Shown here: positions 15,581 to 24,304 of the stretch, one piece after another | Layout of the letters: the number at the start of each line of letters is the position of its first letter | Numbering within the stretch: position 1 is the first letter of the stretch | NCBI GenBank assembly: GCA_013287745.1 | Contig: JABDDF010000016.1 | Location: 1-35,568 of the forward strand | DNA length: 35,568 nt | Direction of reading: 5' to 3' | Origin: Gammaproteobacteria bacterium | Lineage (GTDB): Bacteria > Pseudomonadota > Gammaproteobacteria > DSM-16500 | The notes under the pieces: model-generated | Seen by the model: the letters and a program-made list of their open reading frames with translations, nothing else | The model's database searches: none | Told to the model about the DNA's origin: nothing | Made by a program: the position numbers and the translations under genes

Positions 15581-16600
15581 ATGGAGCAATACCTGACACA
15601 TCTCTCACTTAAAAAAATTGCCTATTTAATCCTAGTCCTTGGCACTGCTCTCATCGTGTATTTTCAATTGGGCGCAGTACAAGCAAGCTGGATGTTTTTC
15701 TCTGCCTTCATATTTTCCTTAATTGCACCTAATACAGCGCAACTCTCATCTCTCATTAAATTTTTTCTACAAACATTATTATTAATTCTAATCCTATTAA
15801 TTGTAGGCAATACTTTTGTGCCTAGCTATTTGCAAATATTGATGATACTTGCAGTCATCATGATTCTTGCACGATTGCCCGCGCGATATAGTAAAAATGA
15901 ATTAATTATAATATTAGTTAGTGTGTTCGCCATTCTTGCTAGCATGTTTCCTCTTCATTTTGCAGCCAATTTGACAAGATGCGGCATGATGCTCATCGGT
16001 TTTTTTATTGCGATCACTTGGCAGCTTATTATTTTCTATCATCAAAATAATTTACGTGATGCAGAAGTGATGCTAGTGACCGCTCTAAATCACTTGAGCG
16101 CGTGCATCATGTCTTGTTTTTTAGAGCCAGAATATAGCGAAAATAGATATTCATTCGAGTATCGCTTGTATAAGCAGAAAACAAATTGCCTGCAAAGTTT
16201 TTTGCAATTAGAGCAACAAATAAAAGTATCAGCTTCACAAATTGAGCAAACTCGTTTTATTCAATTTAACTTGATTTTTGATGTTCTTGTCTCATGCGCG
16301 CAGTTGCGTTTTCGTATCACCGATTTTTCTGTATTAGATGTTTGCAAAATAGAGCTCACGGAAATTGACTTAGCCTTGACACGTGTATGGCGGGCGATGC
16401 TTGCAAAGCCTGAAGAATTGAAAATTGGCATCACAGAACTTAAATGGAAAATAGAGCGCTTAGATGACAATTTCCAGCATGTCTTGCAAGTGAGTGCGCC
16501 TGAGCCGCTTGTCTTATTATTATTGATCGTAAATCTAAGATATCTATGTAATGAAATGATGGTGATGGTGGATGAAAATGAAATCTATCTCAATAAATAA
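15581..16600 (+). CDS. FUSC-like membrane protein, first of pair
   Basis: A 339-aa protein: about six transmembrane helices in residues 10-152, then a soluble helical part of about 185 residues. This one-half layout (six helices plus a helical cytoplasmic region) resembles the repeat unit of FUSC/aromatic-acid-exporter proteins such as YccS and AaeB, which normally carry two such units in one chain. I do not see a diagnostic motif, so the family call is tentative. It overlaps the next gene by 29 bp, and the two proteins have the same layout, so they may form a two-chain transporter. Confidence 0.6.
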   Translation: MEQYLTHLSLKKIAYLILVLGTALIVYFQLGAVQASWMFFSAFIFSLIAPNTAQLSSLIKFFLQTLLLILILLIVGNTFVPSYLQILMILAVIMILARLPARYSKNELIIILVSVFAILASMFPLHFAANLTRCGMMLIGFFIAITWQLIIFYHQNNLRDAEVMLVTALNHLSACIMSCFLEPEYSENRYSFEYRLYKQKTNCLQSFLQLEQQIKVSASQIEQTRFIQFNLIFDVLVSCAQLRFRITDFSVLDVCKIELTEIDLALTRVWRAMLAKPEELKIGITELKWKIERLDDNFQHVLQVSAPEPLVLLLLIVNLRYLCNEMMVMVDENEIYLNK

Positions 16601-17627
16601 AGATTTGCGTCAAGGATTGCGCCTGTGTATAGCCATCATTGCAGCCGTCTTGATTGGGCATAGCGGTATCTTCACTCATCATGTAGTGTTGCTGAGTACT
16701 TGGATCATCTTGGCCGTATTGCTAGTCAATCAAACAACGGCAGGAACACCATTAAGACAGGGTATTTTGATTTATACCGTGATGCTTGCGGCTGTGTTGA
16801 GTGCAAGTTTATTGAATGAAAAATATCTTGCTTTAATTGTCTCGTCCCTGTGTTTTATGCTGGCTGCCTATGGTGCCTATTTAATTAATTTAAAGAAATT
16901 ACCTGTTAATCATCCATTATTTTTAGTCATTTATTTTAGTTTGATACTGATTATTAGTTTGCAAATAATGCCAGTTAATTTACTGCTGCATGATATCATG
17001 CTCGCACTTATTATCGGCGCAGGTATTGGCATTATAAGTCATTTGTGTTTGTGGCCAGATTCAACAGAGAATAATTTTCGTCAATCAATGGCAATTATTT
17101 TGCAAGGATTAAGTAAATATGTGCATTCGCTAATAGATGAAAATTCAGCGAAGAAAAAGCATATTTTATATTTGCTGCAAGAAGGAAATCAGATTGAAAC
17201 TGTGTTGGACTCTCGTCAAAGTGCTTATGAAATCGGATTTAATCGACGCCTGCGTTCAGGTTATCGATTTTTTGCACTTCAAATAGGGCGTTTGTTAGAA
17301 ATATTATTTGCGATGGAGTATTTAATTAGTAAAGATGTCATCGCAAAAATGCCTGATGATTTGGCTGAAAAAAGCTTTGCTGTCTTGCGTACTAATAATG
17401 AATTACTCGATGCGCTGTCACATTATTTTCGAGATCAAGCATCATTTGCGAAGCCTTCTGAAAGTGGAGATGATATCGCAGCATTGGATCAAGCATTGGC
17501 AACTGTCGTGCCCAATCAATTGGCGCTGCTTGATATTTCCCCTGATTATGTGATGTATGCGGATTTTGCGCGTGAGCTAAAAGATATGCGAGAAGTGTTG
17601 CGGGGGCTTTTGAATGCATTGCCTTAG
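16572..17627 (+). CDS. FUSC-like membrane protein, second of pair
   Basis: A 351-aa protein with six helices (about residues 14-156) and a helical soluble C-terminal half. The early segment LRQGLRLCIAIIAAVLIG and the TPLRQGILIY loop are reminiscent of FUSC-family transporters. Start ATG 16572 (or 16578) lies within the end of the previous gene, so the two are translationally coupled. If the pair is a FUSC system, it would export a small organic acid or similar compound; the substrate is unknown. Confidence 0.62.
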   Translation: MKMKSISINKDLRQGLRLCIAIIAAVLIGHSGIFTHHVVLLSTWIILAVLLVNQTTAGTPLRQGILIYTVMLAAVLSASLLNEKYLALIVSSLCFMLAAYGAYLINLKKLPVNHPLFLVIYFSLILIISLQIMPVNLLLHDIMLALIIGAGIGIISHLCLWPDSTENNFRQSMAIILQGLSKYVHSLIDENSAKKKHILYLLQEGNQIETVLDSRQSAYEIGFNRRLRSGYRFFALQIGRLLEILFAMEYLISKDVIAKMPDDLAEKSFAVLRTNNELLDALSHYFRDQASFAKPSESGDDIAALDQALATVVPNQLALLDISPDYVMYADFARELKDMREVLRGLLNALP

Positions 17628-17643
17628 TGCGATTATTGCTACG

Positions 17644-17818
17644 CAGGTGTCCGTCGTTGCGAGGAGTGCTTTTTACGGTTGCGAGCGCAGCGCGGCAAAG
17701 CAATCCAGGCTTCGACTTTTATTAAATATTGCTTTTTATATAAAAGTCGAAGCCTGGATTGCTTTGCCGCGCTGCGCTCGCAACCGTAAAAAGCACTCCT
17801 CGCAACGACGGACACCTG
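17644..17818. repeat. Perfect 79-bp inverted repeat
   Basis: Arms 17644-17722 and 17740-17818 are identical reverse complements over 79 bases, with a 17-base AT-rich loop. The arms contain the TTGCGAG...GCAAAGCAATCCAGG theme common in dispersed palindromic repeats of many proteobacteria. It lies between the convergent FUSC-like and GTPase genes. Because it is a palindrome, both strands give the same peptide, which explains two spurious ORFs here. Confidence 0.93.
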
Positions 17819-17876
17819 TGTAACGACGAATTTACTCAGAAACAACGATTTTTTTGCATTCACCTAAATTCTATTA

Positions 17877-18716
17877 CTAACCCTTAGGGTCTCTTCTTCG
17901 TTGGTAGCTAACATCAGCCTTCCCATGGCTTTTATCTTTTTCTTTACCCTTATCCTTGTCTTTCCCCTCAGCGCTTTTAAATAAAGCAGTATTTGCAGTC
18001 TTCCTTTTTCGCGCATAAACAACATCAGCATCCTTCTCCTTCTCTTTAATTACTTCTTCGCGGTTTGATATCAGCATGCCACGATTTGCAAGAACCATTG
18101 TCGCGGCAGTCTCAAAAAGTAAATTAACATTCTCACCTGTTTTAGCGCTTGTTTCTATGTAATTGACGTGCATATTGTATGGCGCCGCTCCGACTTCCTC
18201 TCTCATTTTCTGCAAAATATCTTTAAGCCATGCTTGTGTTTGTCCAAGCTTTGAATCAGGTGGCGCTAAATCGATATCCACTTTGTTCCCTACCAAAAGT
18301 AATTTTTTAAAATCGCCGCGGCCATTTTTGGCATTTTCAATGAAATCACTTACGCTATTTATGGCAGTAGTAATTGACAGTTCATTTGATAGGTCAAACG
18401 CTACGATGACCAATTCATAAATAGGTATCCATTCTTCTAATGGATAGTCTAGGTCATTACCTTGAGCTTGATAGGTTTGATGAGTATATGTCTGGTTAAT
18501 TATTAATGGTATTTGACGCTGATAGGCTTCTATCACGGCATTTCTTGGTGGAATGTCATCAGTTACGTAGTCACCGGAAAATGTGTCATCTATTAGTTTG
18601 CTTACAAGACTCGACTTGCCGCATCCAGGTGTGCCCAGAATCATAATGGAAATATCAGGAATATTTTCAACATCATCTTTAATCCGAAGCTTCACTTTAT
18701 GATCGTTTCTAAGCAT
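17877..18716 (-). CDS. Ras/Rab-like small GTPase, divergent
   Basis: A 279-aa protein with a eukaryotic-type small GTPase fold. G1 is GTPGCGKSS (28-36), G4 is GNKVD (143-147), and G5 is ETSAKTGENV (188-197), the last typical of Ras/Rab proteins. The G3 motif DxxG is not recognisable: the region 72-95 is QTYTHQTYQAQGNDLDYP-like. Core ends near 212; a charged tail follows with a Lys/Glu/Asp-rich stretch and two copies of an A-D-V-x-Y-x-R-[KR]-R motif (230-238, 267-275). There is no prenylation cysteine at the C-terminus. No GTPase-regulator gene adjoins it. In Legionella-type bacteria such proteins are often secreted effectors; that is a possibility here, not shown. AGGGG precedes the start. 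Confidence 0.8.
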   Translation of the reverse strand: MLRNDHKVKLRIKDDVENIPDISIMILGTPGCGKSSLVSKLIDDTFSGDYVTDDIPPRNAVIEAYQRQIPLIINQTYTHQTYQAQGNDLDYPLEEWIPIYELVIVAFDLSNELSITTAINSVSDFIENAKNGRGDFKKLLLVGNKVDIDLAPPDSKLGQTQAWLKDILQKMREEVGAAPYNMHVNYIETSAKTGENVNLLFETAATMVLANRGMLISNREEVIKEKEKDADVVYARKRKTANTALFKSAEGKDKDKGKEKDKSHGKADVSYQRRRDPKG

Positions 18717-18728
18717 GAGACCACCCCT

Positions 18729-18758
18729 AATGTATATTTATATTATATATACATTATA
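18729..18758 (-). promoter_or_regulatory. AT-rich palindrome and candidate promoter of the GTPase gene
   Basis: Inverted repeat AATGTATAT / ATATACATT (18729-18737 and 18747-18755) between cfa and the GTPase gene. On the minus strand a TATAAT box occupies 18758-18753, but no good -35 is seen. It could be a promoter with an operator, or simply an AT-rich spacer. Confidence 0.35.
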
Positions 18759-18774
18759 GCATATCCTTTCTTGC

Positions 18775-19917
18775 TCACCTAGGCGCCGCATACCCCCCGA
18801 CCTTCCCATATTTTGTTAGCACCACCTGCCATAACTGATTCACGCGCGCACGAAAACTCCCCGCACAGCACAATAAATAATAAGTCCACATACGATAAAA
18901 TCTTTCATTATATTTATGCTTTAACTGCGGCCAATTACGAGCGAAATTTTCATACCAAGCCATTAAAGTATTATCATAATAAGCGCCAAAACTATGCCAA
19001 TCTTCCATTACAAATAATTTTTCAATGGAAGTGCCAATTTGTGCAATCGATGGTAATACGCCATTAGGAAAAATATATTTAAATATCCATTCATTGGTTA
19101 AGGGATAAGTGTCATTTGAGCCAATGGTGTGCAGTAAAAATAAGCCATCATCAGTGAGAGCGCGATGAGCAGTTTGCATAAATGTTTTATAATTTTTAGC
19201 GCCCACATGTTCAAACATACCAACAGAAACAATTCGGTCAAATTGTTCTCTAATATCGCGATAATCTTGTAAGCGAATCGTGACAGGTAATCCCTGGCAA
19301 CGCTCTTTGCCATATTCATATTGCTGTTGTGAAATAGTTACACCAACGACATCAACGCCATATTTTTCTGCCGCATAGCGTGCCAATCCTCCCCAGCCGC
19401 AGCCAATATCAAGCAGGCGCAAGCCGGGACGTAATTCTAATTTTTGACAGATTAAATCTAATTTTTTGACTTGTGCTTCTTCTAGTGAAGTCGCATCTTG
19501 CCAATAGCCGCAACTATAATTCATGTAGGGATCAAGCATCAAAGAAAATAAATCATTGCCGAGATCGTAGTGTTGTTCGGCAACTTGTTTAGAACGCATT
19601 TTTGTTTGTAAATTGATAACAGAAGCAAGATAGCCCTTCATTTTGTAATGAAAGGGGATGATGATTTTGGTATCGACTTGCGCACGTAATAATTTATCAA
19701 AGAAGATATCTAGGCGTTCACAATCCCACCAGCCATCCATGTAGGATTCACCCAATCCCAATGCGCCTTCATTAATCACGCGCGAGTAAGTATTCTCATT
19801 ATGGATTTGAATGTCCCAGGCTTGATTACCATTAATGGTAATTCCTGCTGGTTCGGCTAATAATTGAATAAGTTTTCGGTCAGACTTTTCTTTTGTATGA
19901 TTGATAGTTTCTTCCAT
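18775..19917 (-). CDS. cfa: Cyclopropane-fatty-acyl-phospholipid synthase
   Basis: SAM-dependent enzyme that adds a methylene bridge to unsaturated acyl chains of membrane phospholipids. The SAM motif LDIGCGWGGLARYAAEKYG and the downstream FEHVGAKNYKTF are clear, as is MNYSCGYW before the SAM domain. The N-terminal lipid-binding domain occupies about the first 100 residues. Length 380 aa, normal. GGAGAAG precedes ATG 19917. It diverges from the beta-helix-like gene. Confidence 0.96.
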   Translation of the reverse strand: MEETINHTKEKSDRKLIQLLAEPAGITINGNQAWDIQIHNENTYSRVINEGALGLGESYMDGWWDCERLDIFFDKLLRAQVDTKIIIPFHYKMKGYLASVINLQTKMRSKQVAEQHYDLGNDLFSLMLDPYMNYSCGYWQDATSLEEAQVKKLDLICQKLELRPGLRLLDIGCGWGGLARYAAEKYGVDVVGVTISQQQYEYGKERCQGLPVTIRLQDYRDIREQFDRIVSVGMFEHVGAKNYKTFMQTAHRALTDDGLFLLHTIGSNDTYPLTNEWIFKYIFPNGVLPSIAQIGTSIEKLFVMEDWHSFGAYYDNTLMAWYENFARNWPQLKHKYNERFYRMWTYYLLCCAGSFRARVNQLWQVVLTKYGKVGGYAAPR

Positions 19918-20005
19918 AGTGGCTTCTCCAATATTTCGGATAGAGTACCTATTTTTAATTTAAAAAACTATACTATCAATTGAATTTCACTTGGGAGAGA
20001 AAATA

Positions 20006-20533
20006 GTGAAGAAATGGATTATGTTATTAGGGATGATAGCAAGTGCCCATGCCAGCACCCAATTCGAAGCCTGCCATTACGATAAGCAGGAAATGTCAGC
20101 GGTCGTCTGCTATGGGCCTGCCGAATTAAATGGCACTGTCGTTAAAGGAGATGTGAAGGTAGTGGGTGCCTTGACTGCAAATGATATTAGCGCTGGGTCG
20201 ATCACCGTTTCAGGCTCGGCTGAATTGAAAAATGTCCATGTCAATGGTGCTGTCAATATTGAAGGTTTTTTGCATGCTCATAATACTGAATTTAACCAAA
20301 GCATTAGCATTGCAGCAGCAGATGTGATCTTGAATCATTCAACTGTCCGCGGTGCGATTACGATCAATGAAGCCAAAGACAGGCCCACTGTGCAGATTCA
20401 ATGTGGCAGCATCATTGCGGGTTCCATTAGCTTTGTAGGATTAGCAGGTACGGTGCAAGTGGCTGGCGATTCAATTGTTCAAGGTAATGTAAATAATGGA
20501 ACGATTGAATTTGTTGATAGAGAATGTGATTGA
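20006..20533 (+). CDS. Secreted beta-helix-like protein, unknown function
   Basis: A 175-aa protein with a signal peptide (KKWIMLLGMIASAHAS) from GTG 20006, which has GGGAGAG six bases upstream; the frame is open from TTG 19991. The mature part is a run of short beta-strand/turn units with V-x-G spacing (for example KGDVKVVGALTANDISAGS), the pattern of bactofilin-like or DUF2807-like right-handed helices. Four cysteines in the mature part could form disulfides. Its end overlaps the TPR-methyltransferase start by one base. I do not recognise a named family. Confidence 0.7.
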   Translation: MKKWIMLLGMIASAHASTQFEACHYDKQEMSAVVCYGPAELNGTVVKGDVKVVGALTANDISAGSITVSGSAELKNVHVNGAVNIEGFLHAHNTEFNQSISIAAADVILNHSTVRGAITINEAKDRPTVQIQCGSIIAGSISFVGLAGTVQVAGDSIVQGNVNNGTIEFVDRECD

Positions 20534-21792
20534 TGTCAGACGATAAAAAAGCGTTGTCCTTAAATCATTTGGGGGCAATTTATTTTGCTAAACAAGAATA
20601 TCCGCAAGCGATTGAGGCTTATCGACAAGCAATTTCATTGAAAGCAGATTATTACGATGCTTATTATAATTTAGCTTTAGCACTTAGCCGCTTAGATCAA
20701 GATGAAGCGATCACAGTGTATGAAAAATTACTGGATTTAAATTCTGATTATGCAGCAGCACGCTTTCAATTAGCCTGTTTATTGATGCAGCGCGAACAAT
20801 ATCAAGCAGCACTCAATCATTTTCATATTATTGAACAAGCCCATCCCTCTCAGCTGGAAACGCTGGCCAATGCAGCAGTTTGCGAAATTAAATTAGGAAA
20901 ATCAGATGCGGCGATCAGTGAATATTCGAAAATATTAGAAATCAAAAATGATGACCATCAAGTATTATTTAATTTGGGTGTCTTGCATGCTGAGAGAGGT
21001 GAATGGCAGCAAGCCATTTCCTATTACTTGCGCGCTAATGAAGTAGGGCCCAATGATTATGCGACACATTATAATTTAGCAAAAGCCTATCTTGCTGTTG
21101 AAAATAGAGAGTCAGCTTTGCTGCATTTCAAGGAAGTAAAACGTTTGAAACCCGAGGCATCCATTGATCATAGGCTTCAAGTGAATTCATTATTTGATTC
21201 CTATGCGGATCATTATGATTTGCATTTGTTGCAAGGCTTGCAATATCAAGTGCCTGAGCAATTATGGCAGGCAATGCAAGCCTATAAAAATGAAAAAGGG
21301 CAGTGGGACATACTCGATCTCGGTTGTGGTACGGGCTTATGCGGTGCTTTGTTTAGACCGATGGCAAATTTATTGGTTGGTGTGGATATAGCTGCAAAAA
21401 TGCTGGAACAGGCAGCACAAAAAAATATTTATGATGGCTTGGTGCAGGCGGATATTCAGGCTTTTTTAAGGCAAGGTAAGCAAAGTTTTGATCTTGTTTT
21501 GGCGGGCGATGTTTTTGGCTATATCGGCGATTTGCAAGCGATTTTTCATTTGATGCCTTCTGTATTAAACGAAAATGGCTGGCTTGCCTTTACGGTTGAA
21601 GCAGAAGAGCAAGAAAAAGATTATGTCATGAATCTGTCAGGACGTTTTGCTTATAGTCGGGATTATTTTCAGCATCTCGCATCACAATATGATTTTCAAA
21701 TTAAGATTGCCCAGGCGATTACTTTACGCATGCAAGACAAGGTGCCGGTCCAGGGCTATCTATACGTGATGCATTATCCTGGTACTCATTAA
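20533..21792 (+). CDS. TPR-repeat class I methyltransferase
   Basis: A 419-aa protein. Residues about 5-215 are tetratricopeptide repeats (for example YPQAIEAYRQAISLKADYYD, and AERGEWQQAISYYLRANEVG). Residues about 225-385 are a Rossmann-fold methyltransferase with SAM motif LDLGCGTGLCG and acidic GVDIAAKML. No signal peptide, so it acts in the cytoplasm. The start ATG 20533 overlaps the previous stop (TGATG). Such TPR-methyltransferases have unknown substrates; linkage to two exported beta-helix proteins is unexplained. Confidence 0.85.
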   Translation: MSDDKKALSLNHLGAIYFAKQEYPQAIEAYRQAISLKADYYDAYYNLALALSRLDQDEAITVYEKLLDLNSDYAAARFQLACLLMQREQYQAALNHFHIIEQAHPSQLETLANAAVCEIKLGKSDAAISEYSKILEIKNDDHQVLFNLGVLHAERGEWQQAISYYLRANEVGPNDYATHYNLAKAYLAVENRESALLHFKEVKRLKPEASIDHRLQVNSLFDSYADHYDLHLLQGLQYQVPEQLWQAMQAYKNEKGQWDILDLGCGTGLCGALFRPMANLLVGVDIAAKMLEQAAQKNIYDGLVQADIQAFLRQGKQSFDLVLAGDVFGYIGDLQAIFHLMPSVLNENGWLAFTVEAEEQEKDYVMNLSGRFAYSRDYFQHLASQYDFQIKIAQAITLRMQDKVPVQGYLYVMHYPGTH

Positions 21793-21842
21793 CGTCATGT
21801 GATAGATTTTTATGATGGTAATGGTACCGGCAGAGGATGGTT

Positions 21843-23099
21843 ATGAAACGATACTTACTCATTAGCTTGGTGATTTTCTCTTATTTCTTATTGGCGGGTT
21901 GTGCGAATACACGTCCGCCTAGCATGAACGCAAGTCTTAGTCATGAAACTTGGATGCGCTCCATTGATAGCAATCCCAATGCCTGGGCGCAAGGCGCTGA
22001 TCGATGGTTTTTTACCGGCGATCCCAATAGAACAGAAATAGAAAATCGCAGAGCGCCCTATGGCGAAGTCATTAGCACCATGAGAGTGCGTGTCGCTAAT
22101 TTTAGCCGCATACGAACAAATGGCGATTTCCAAGTGCAAATTTTTGGTACCTATGGGCCAAACAGTGTTTATATTTATGGGCCCAATCCCGCCGTGCGAA
22201 ATACCGTGATTCAAGTGCGCGGCGATACCTTGTGTCTTGATCAAGTCAAGAGAGGCTTTGGCGGCATGCATCGCGTCATCATCCGCATTGGCATCAATCA
22301 ATTCCATGGCTTGACTCAATTCGGTTATGGCTGTGTTGAAGGTATTCAATTGCATAGTAATGGTTTGACTATTGCGCAAGCTGGTAGCGGCAATATTTAT
22401 TTGGCAGGCGATATGAATGTGCAATGTGTGACGAATACGGGTAGTGGTATGGTGAATGTCTTTGGTGCAAATACACATTCATTGATCATTAAAACAAGGG
22501 CTAGGGGCGGGGTGAATGTTAGCGGCCATGTTGGTGTCAGACAAATTGTGCATTTGGGTGCGAATAATATCAATATTATTGGCGCATCTGGCGGCGCTTT
22601 AAGTGTTTATGCCGATGGCAGCGGGAAAATAGGTATTAATGGTATTGTGAACGTCTGTACGATAAAGGCAAAACACAATACTTGTGTTTACATTAATCGC
22701 GTTAATAGCGGGACTTTATACGCTTATTTGTATGATCGTGCGCGTGTTGGTGTGGCGGGTTTTGCGGGTCATTTATATGTCGATGCCCATGACTCTTCTC
22801 AATTTGAAGGACATTATTTATGTACGCTGGCTGCCTTTGTGAGAGCATATAATTCATCGCATATTAATGTGACTTCAAGAAAATTGTTTGCCTCAGCTAC
22901 GCAAAATGCCAGTGTTTATTTCTATGGAACACCGAGTTCATTGTCACAATTTGTTAGCGGCAATGGCATTATTATTCCTATTTGGTATCGATATCGGCAG
23001 ATTTGCCCGATGGTGGAAATAAGGCCTCGTATTTCATATAAGGGCGAGAATAATCATTCGCATTATTATTCGCCACGGGCTGCGTGGAAGCATAAGTAA
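21843..23099 (+). CDS. Beta-helix-like lipoprotein (DUF2807-like)
   Basis: A 418-aa lipoprotein. The signal peptide ends in a lipobox LLAGC (start ATG 21843, AGAGG six bases upstream; ATG 21837 is a possible alternative). The mature protein is almost entirely short strand/turn units rich in G, N, V and S, such as GSGNIYLAGDMNVQCVTNTG and SGKIGINGIVN, resembling the GIN/DUF2807 head domains of putative adhesins. It starts 50 bp after the methyltransferase gene and may belong to the same unit. It probably sits on the periplasmic or outer face of the outer membrane. Function unknown. Confidence 0.75.
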   Translation: MKRYLLISLVIFSYFLLAGCANTRPPSMNASLSHETWMRSIDSNPNAWAQGADRWFFTGDPNRTEIENRRAPYGEVISTMRVRVANFSRIRTNGDFQVQIFGTYGPNSVYIYGPNPAVRNTVIQVRGDTLCLDQVKRGFGGMHRVIIRIGINQFHGLTQFGYGCVEGIQLHSNGLTIAQAGSGNIYLAGDMNVQCVTNTGSGMVNVFGANTHSLIIKTRARGGVNVSGHVGVRQIVHLGANNINIIGASGGALSVYADGSGKIGINGIVNVCTIKAKHNTCVYINRVNSGTLYAYLYDRARVGVAGFAGHLYVDAHDSSQFEGHYLCTLAAFVRAYNSSHINVTSRKLFASATQNASVYFYGTPSSLSQFVSGNGIIIPIWYRYRQICPMVEIRPRISYKGENNHSHYYSPRAAWKHK

Positions 23100-23121
23100 T
23101 AGCTCAGTGGGCTGACAGCGG

Positions 23122-23260
23122 CCCTCACCCCCTGCCCCTCTCCCCTCGCAAAAAGCGCTCCGGGAGAGGGGAGCATCCTAAATTTTCTCCTCGAAATAAC
23201 TTAGGACGCTCCCCTCTCCCGGAGCGCTTTTTGCGAGGGGAGAGGGGCAGGGGGTGAGGG
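23122..23260. repeat. 139-bp MITE-like hairpin element, copy 3
   Basis: Third copy of the 139-bp element. The arms match copy 1 nearly base for base. The central core reads as the reverse complement of that in copies 1 and 2, so this copy is inserted in the opposite orientation. It lies between the convergent lipoprotein and sppA genes, 6 bp from the sppA stop. Confidence 0.9.
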
Positions 23261-23266
23261 TATTTT

Positions 23267-24193
23267 TTACGAATAAACATAAAACATCGAATCAAACAAA
23301 CTATTCAGTGGCCCACCCAATAAACGCAACAAACCAGACTCACCGCCATACTCAGTATACTTAGTCGTGCCGAATTCCCGATCCATGACATCCATTAAAT
23401 TACCTAATCCATCGACTAATCCCATTTTTAATGCAACATCACCAGACCAGAAATCGCCTGTGAACATCGTATTGGGATCACCATGCAATTTTCCTTTGCG
23501 TCCAGCGAGAACGGCTTGAACAAAGTGTTGATGTACTTGCTCCATGACTTCTTGGATCTTTTTCAAGTCTTCAGGATTTTGCGGCAAGAAGGGATCCATG
23601 CGGTCTTTGTTGGTGCCAGCCGTATAAACTCGTCGTTCAACCCCCATTTTCTTCATGAGATCAACAAAGCCAAAGCCTTTAACAATCACGCCAATCGAAC
23701 CCGTGATCGTATTAGGATTAACATAGATTTTGTCAGCCGCAACGGCGACATAGTAGGCGCCTGATGTTAGTAAATCTTCACCAACAATGATTACTTTTTT
23801 ATGATATTTATTTTTTAAGCTGATAATAGCATCATGAATGATGGCGGCTTGTACTGGTGTGCCGCCAGGAGAATTGATATCAATTACAACCCCAGCCGCA
23901 TTCTTATCATTGAATGCATCTTCTAATACAGGAATGATTTCTTCTGCAGAAAAAGACCGGCCAGGTGCTATCATGCCATCTAATCTAATTAAAGCCGTGT
24001 ATTTTTCTCCTTTAATGGTGCTGGGAGCAGAAGAAGATTGATTGACAAGATGAAAGATACCGAAGATAGTTAATCCAAATAAAGCAAACCAAAAAACAAA
24101 GCGGAGGTTCTTCCAAAATCGATCCGCACGTTTTTCACGGAGTAAATCACGGACTAACAACTCGCTAACTTCATTATTATTCATATTTTGCAT
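23267..24193 (-). CDS. sppA: Signal peptide peptidase SppA-type S49 protease
   Basis: Inner-membrane serine protease that degrades cleaved signal peptides. At 308 aa it is the short (single-domain, Bacillus-like) form. One N-terminal helix (about residues 30-50) is followed by the S49 domain: INSPGGTPVQAA, catalytic S144 in LTSGAYYVA, and general-base lysine K196 in TNKDRMDPF. The spacing S144-K196 (52 residues) equals that of B. subtilis SppA. AGGAAC precedes ATG 24193. It diverges from coxB across 111 bp. Confidence 0.93.
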   Translation of the reverse strand: MQNMNNNEVSELLVRDLLREKRADRFWKNLRFVFWFALFGLTIFGIFHLVNQSSSAPSTIKGEKYTALIRLDGMIAPGRSFSAEEIIPVLEDAFNDKNAAGVVIDINSPGGTPVQAAIIHDAIISLKNKYHKKVIIVGEDLLTSGAYYVAVAADKIYVNPNTITGSIGVIVKGFGFVDLMKKMGVERRVYTAGTNKDRMDPFLPQNPEDLKKIQEVMEQVHQHFVQAVLAGRKGKLHGDPNTMFTGDFWSGDVALKMGLVDGLGNLMDVMDREFGTTKYTEYGGESGLLRLLGGPLNSLFDSMFYVYS

Positions 24194-24304
24194 ATTTTTT
24201 TGTTCCTAATGGTTTTATTCATAGAAAAGTGTCGCTATAATTCGCCAACTAAATATTATTAGCGTTCACAATAATTAACCCTTAGCTCACGGAAGGAGAG
24301 AGCG

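Noticed and set aside
15408-15608. Minus-strand 66-aa Arg/Pro-rich ORF
   Set aside because: Coded almost wholly by hairpin element copy 2.
17614-17863. Two ORFs on opposite strands with the same peptide (VSVVARSAFYGCERSAAKQS)
   Set aside because: Both come from the perfect 79-bp inverted repeat; identical peptides from both strands are a palindrome artefact.
21888-22478. 196-aa minus-strand ORF
   Set aside because: Antisense to the beta-helix lipoprotein; its Ile/Thr/Ala/His-rich make-up follows from the Gly/Asn/Val codons of the real gene.
7263-23260. CRISPR array
   Set aside because: The repeated units are three widely spaced inverted-repeat elements with no regular spacers and no cas genes.
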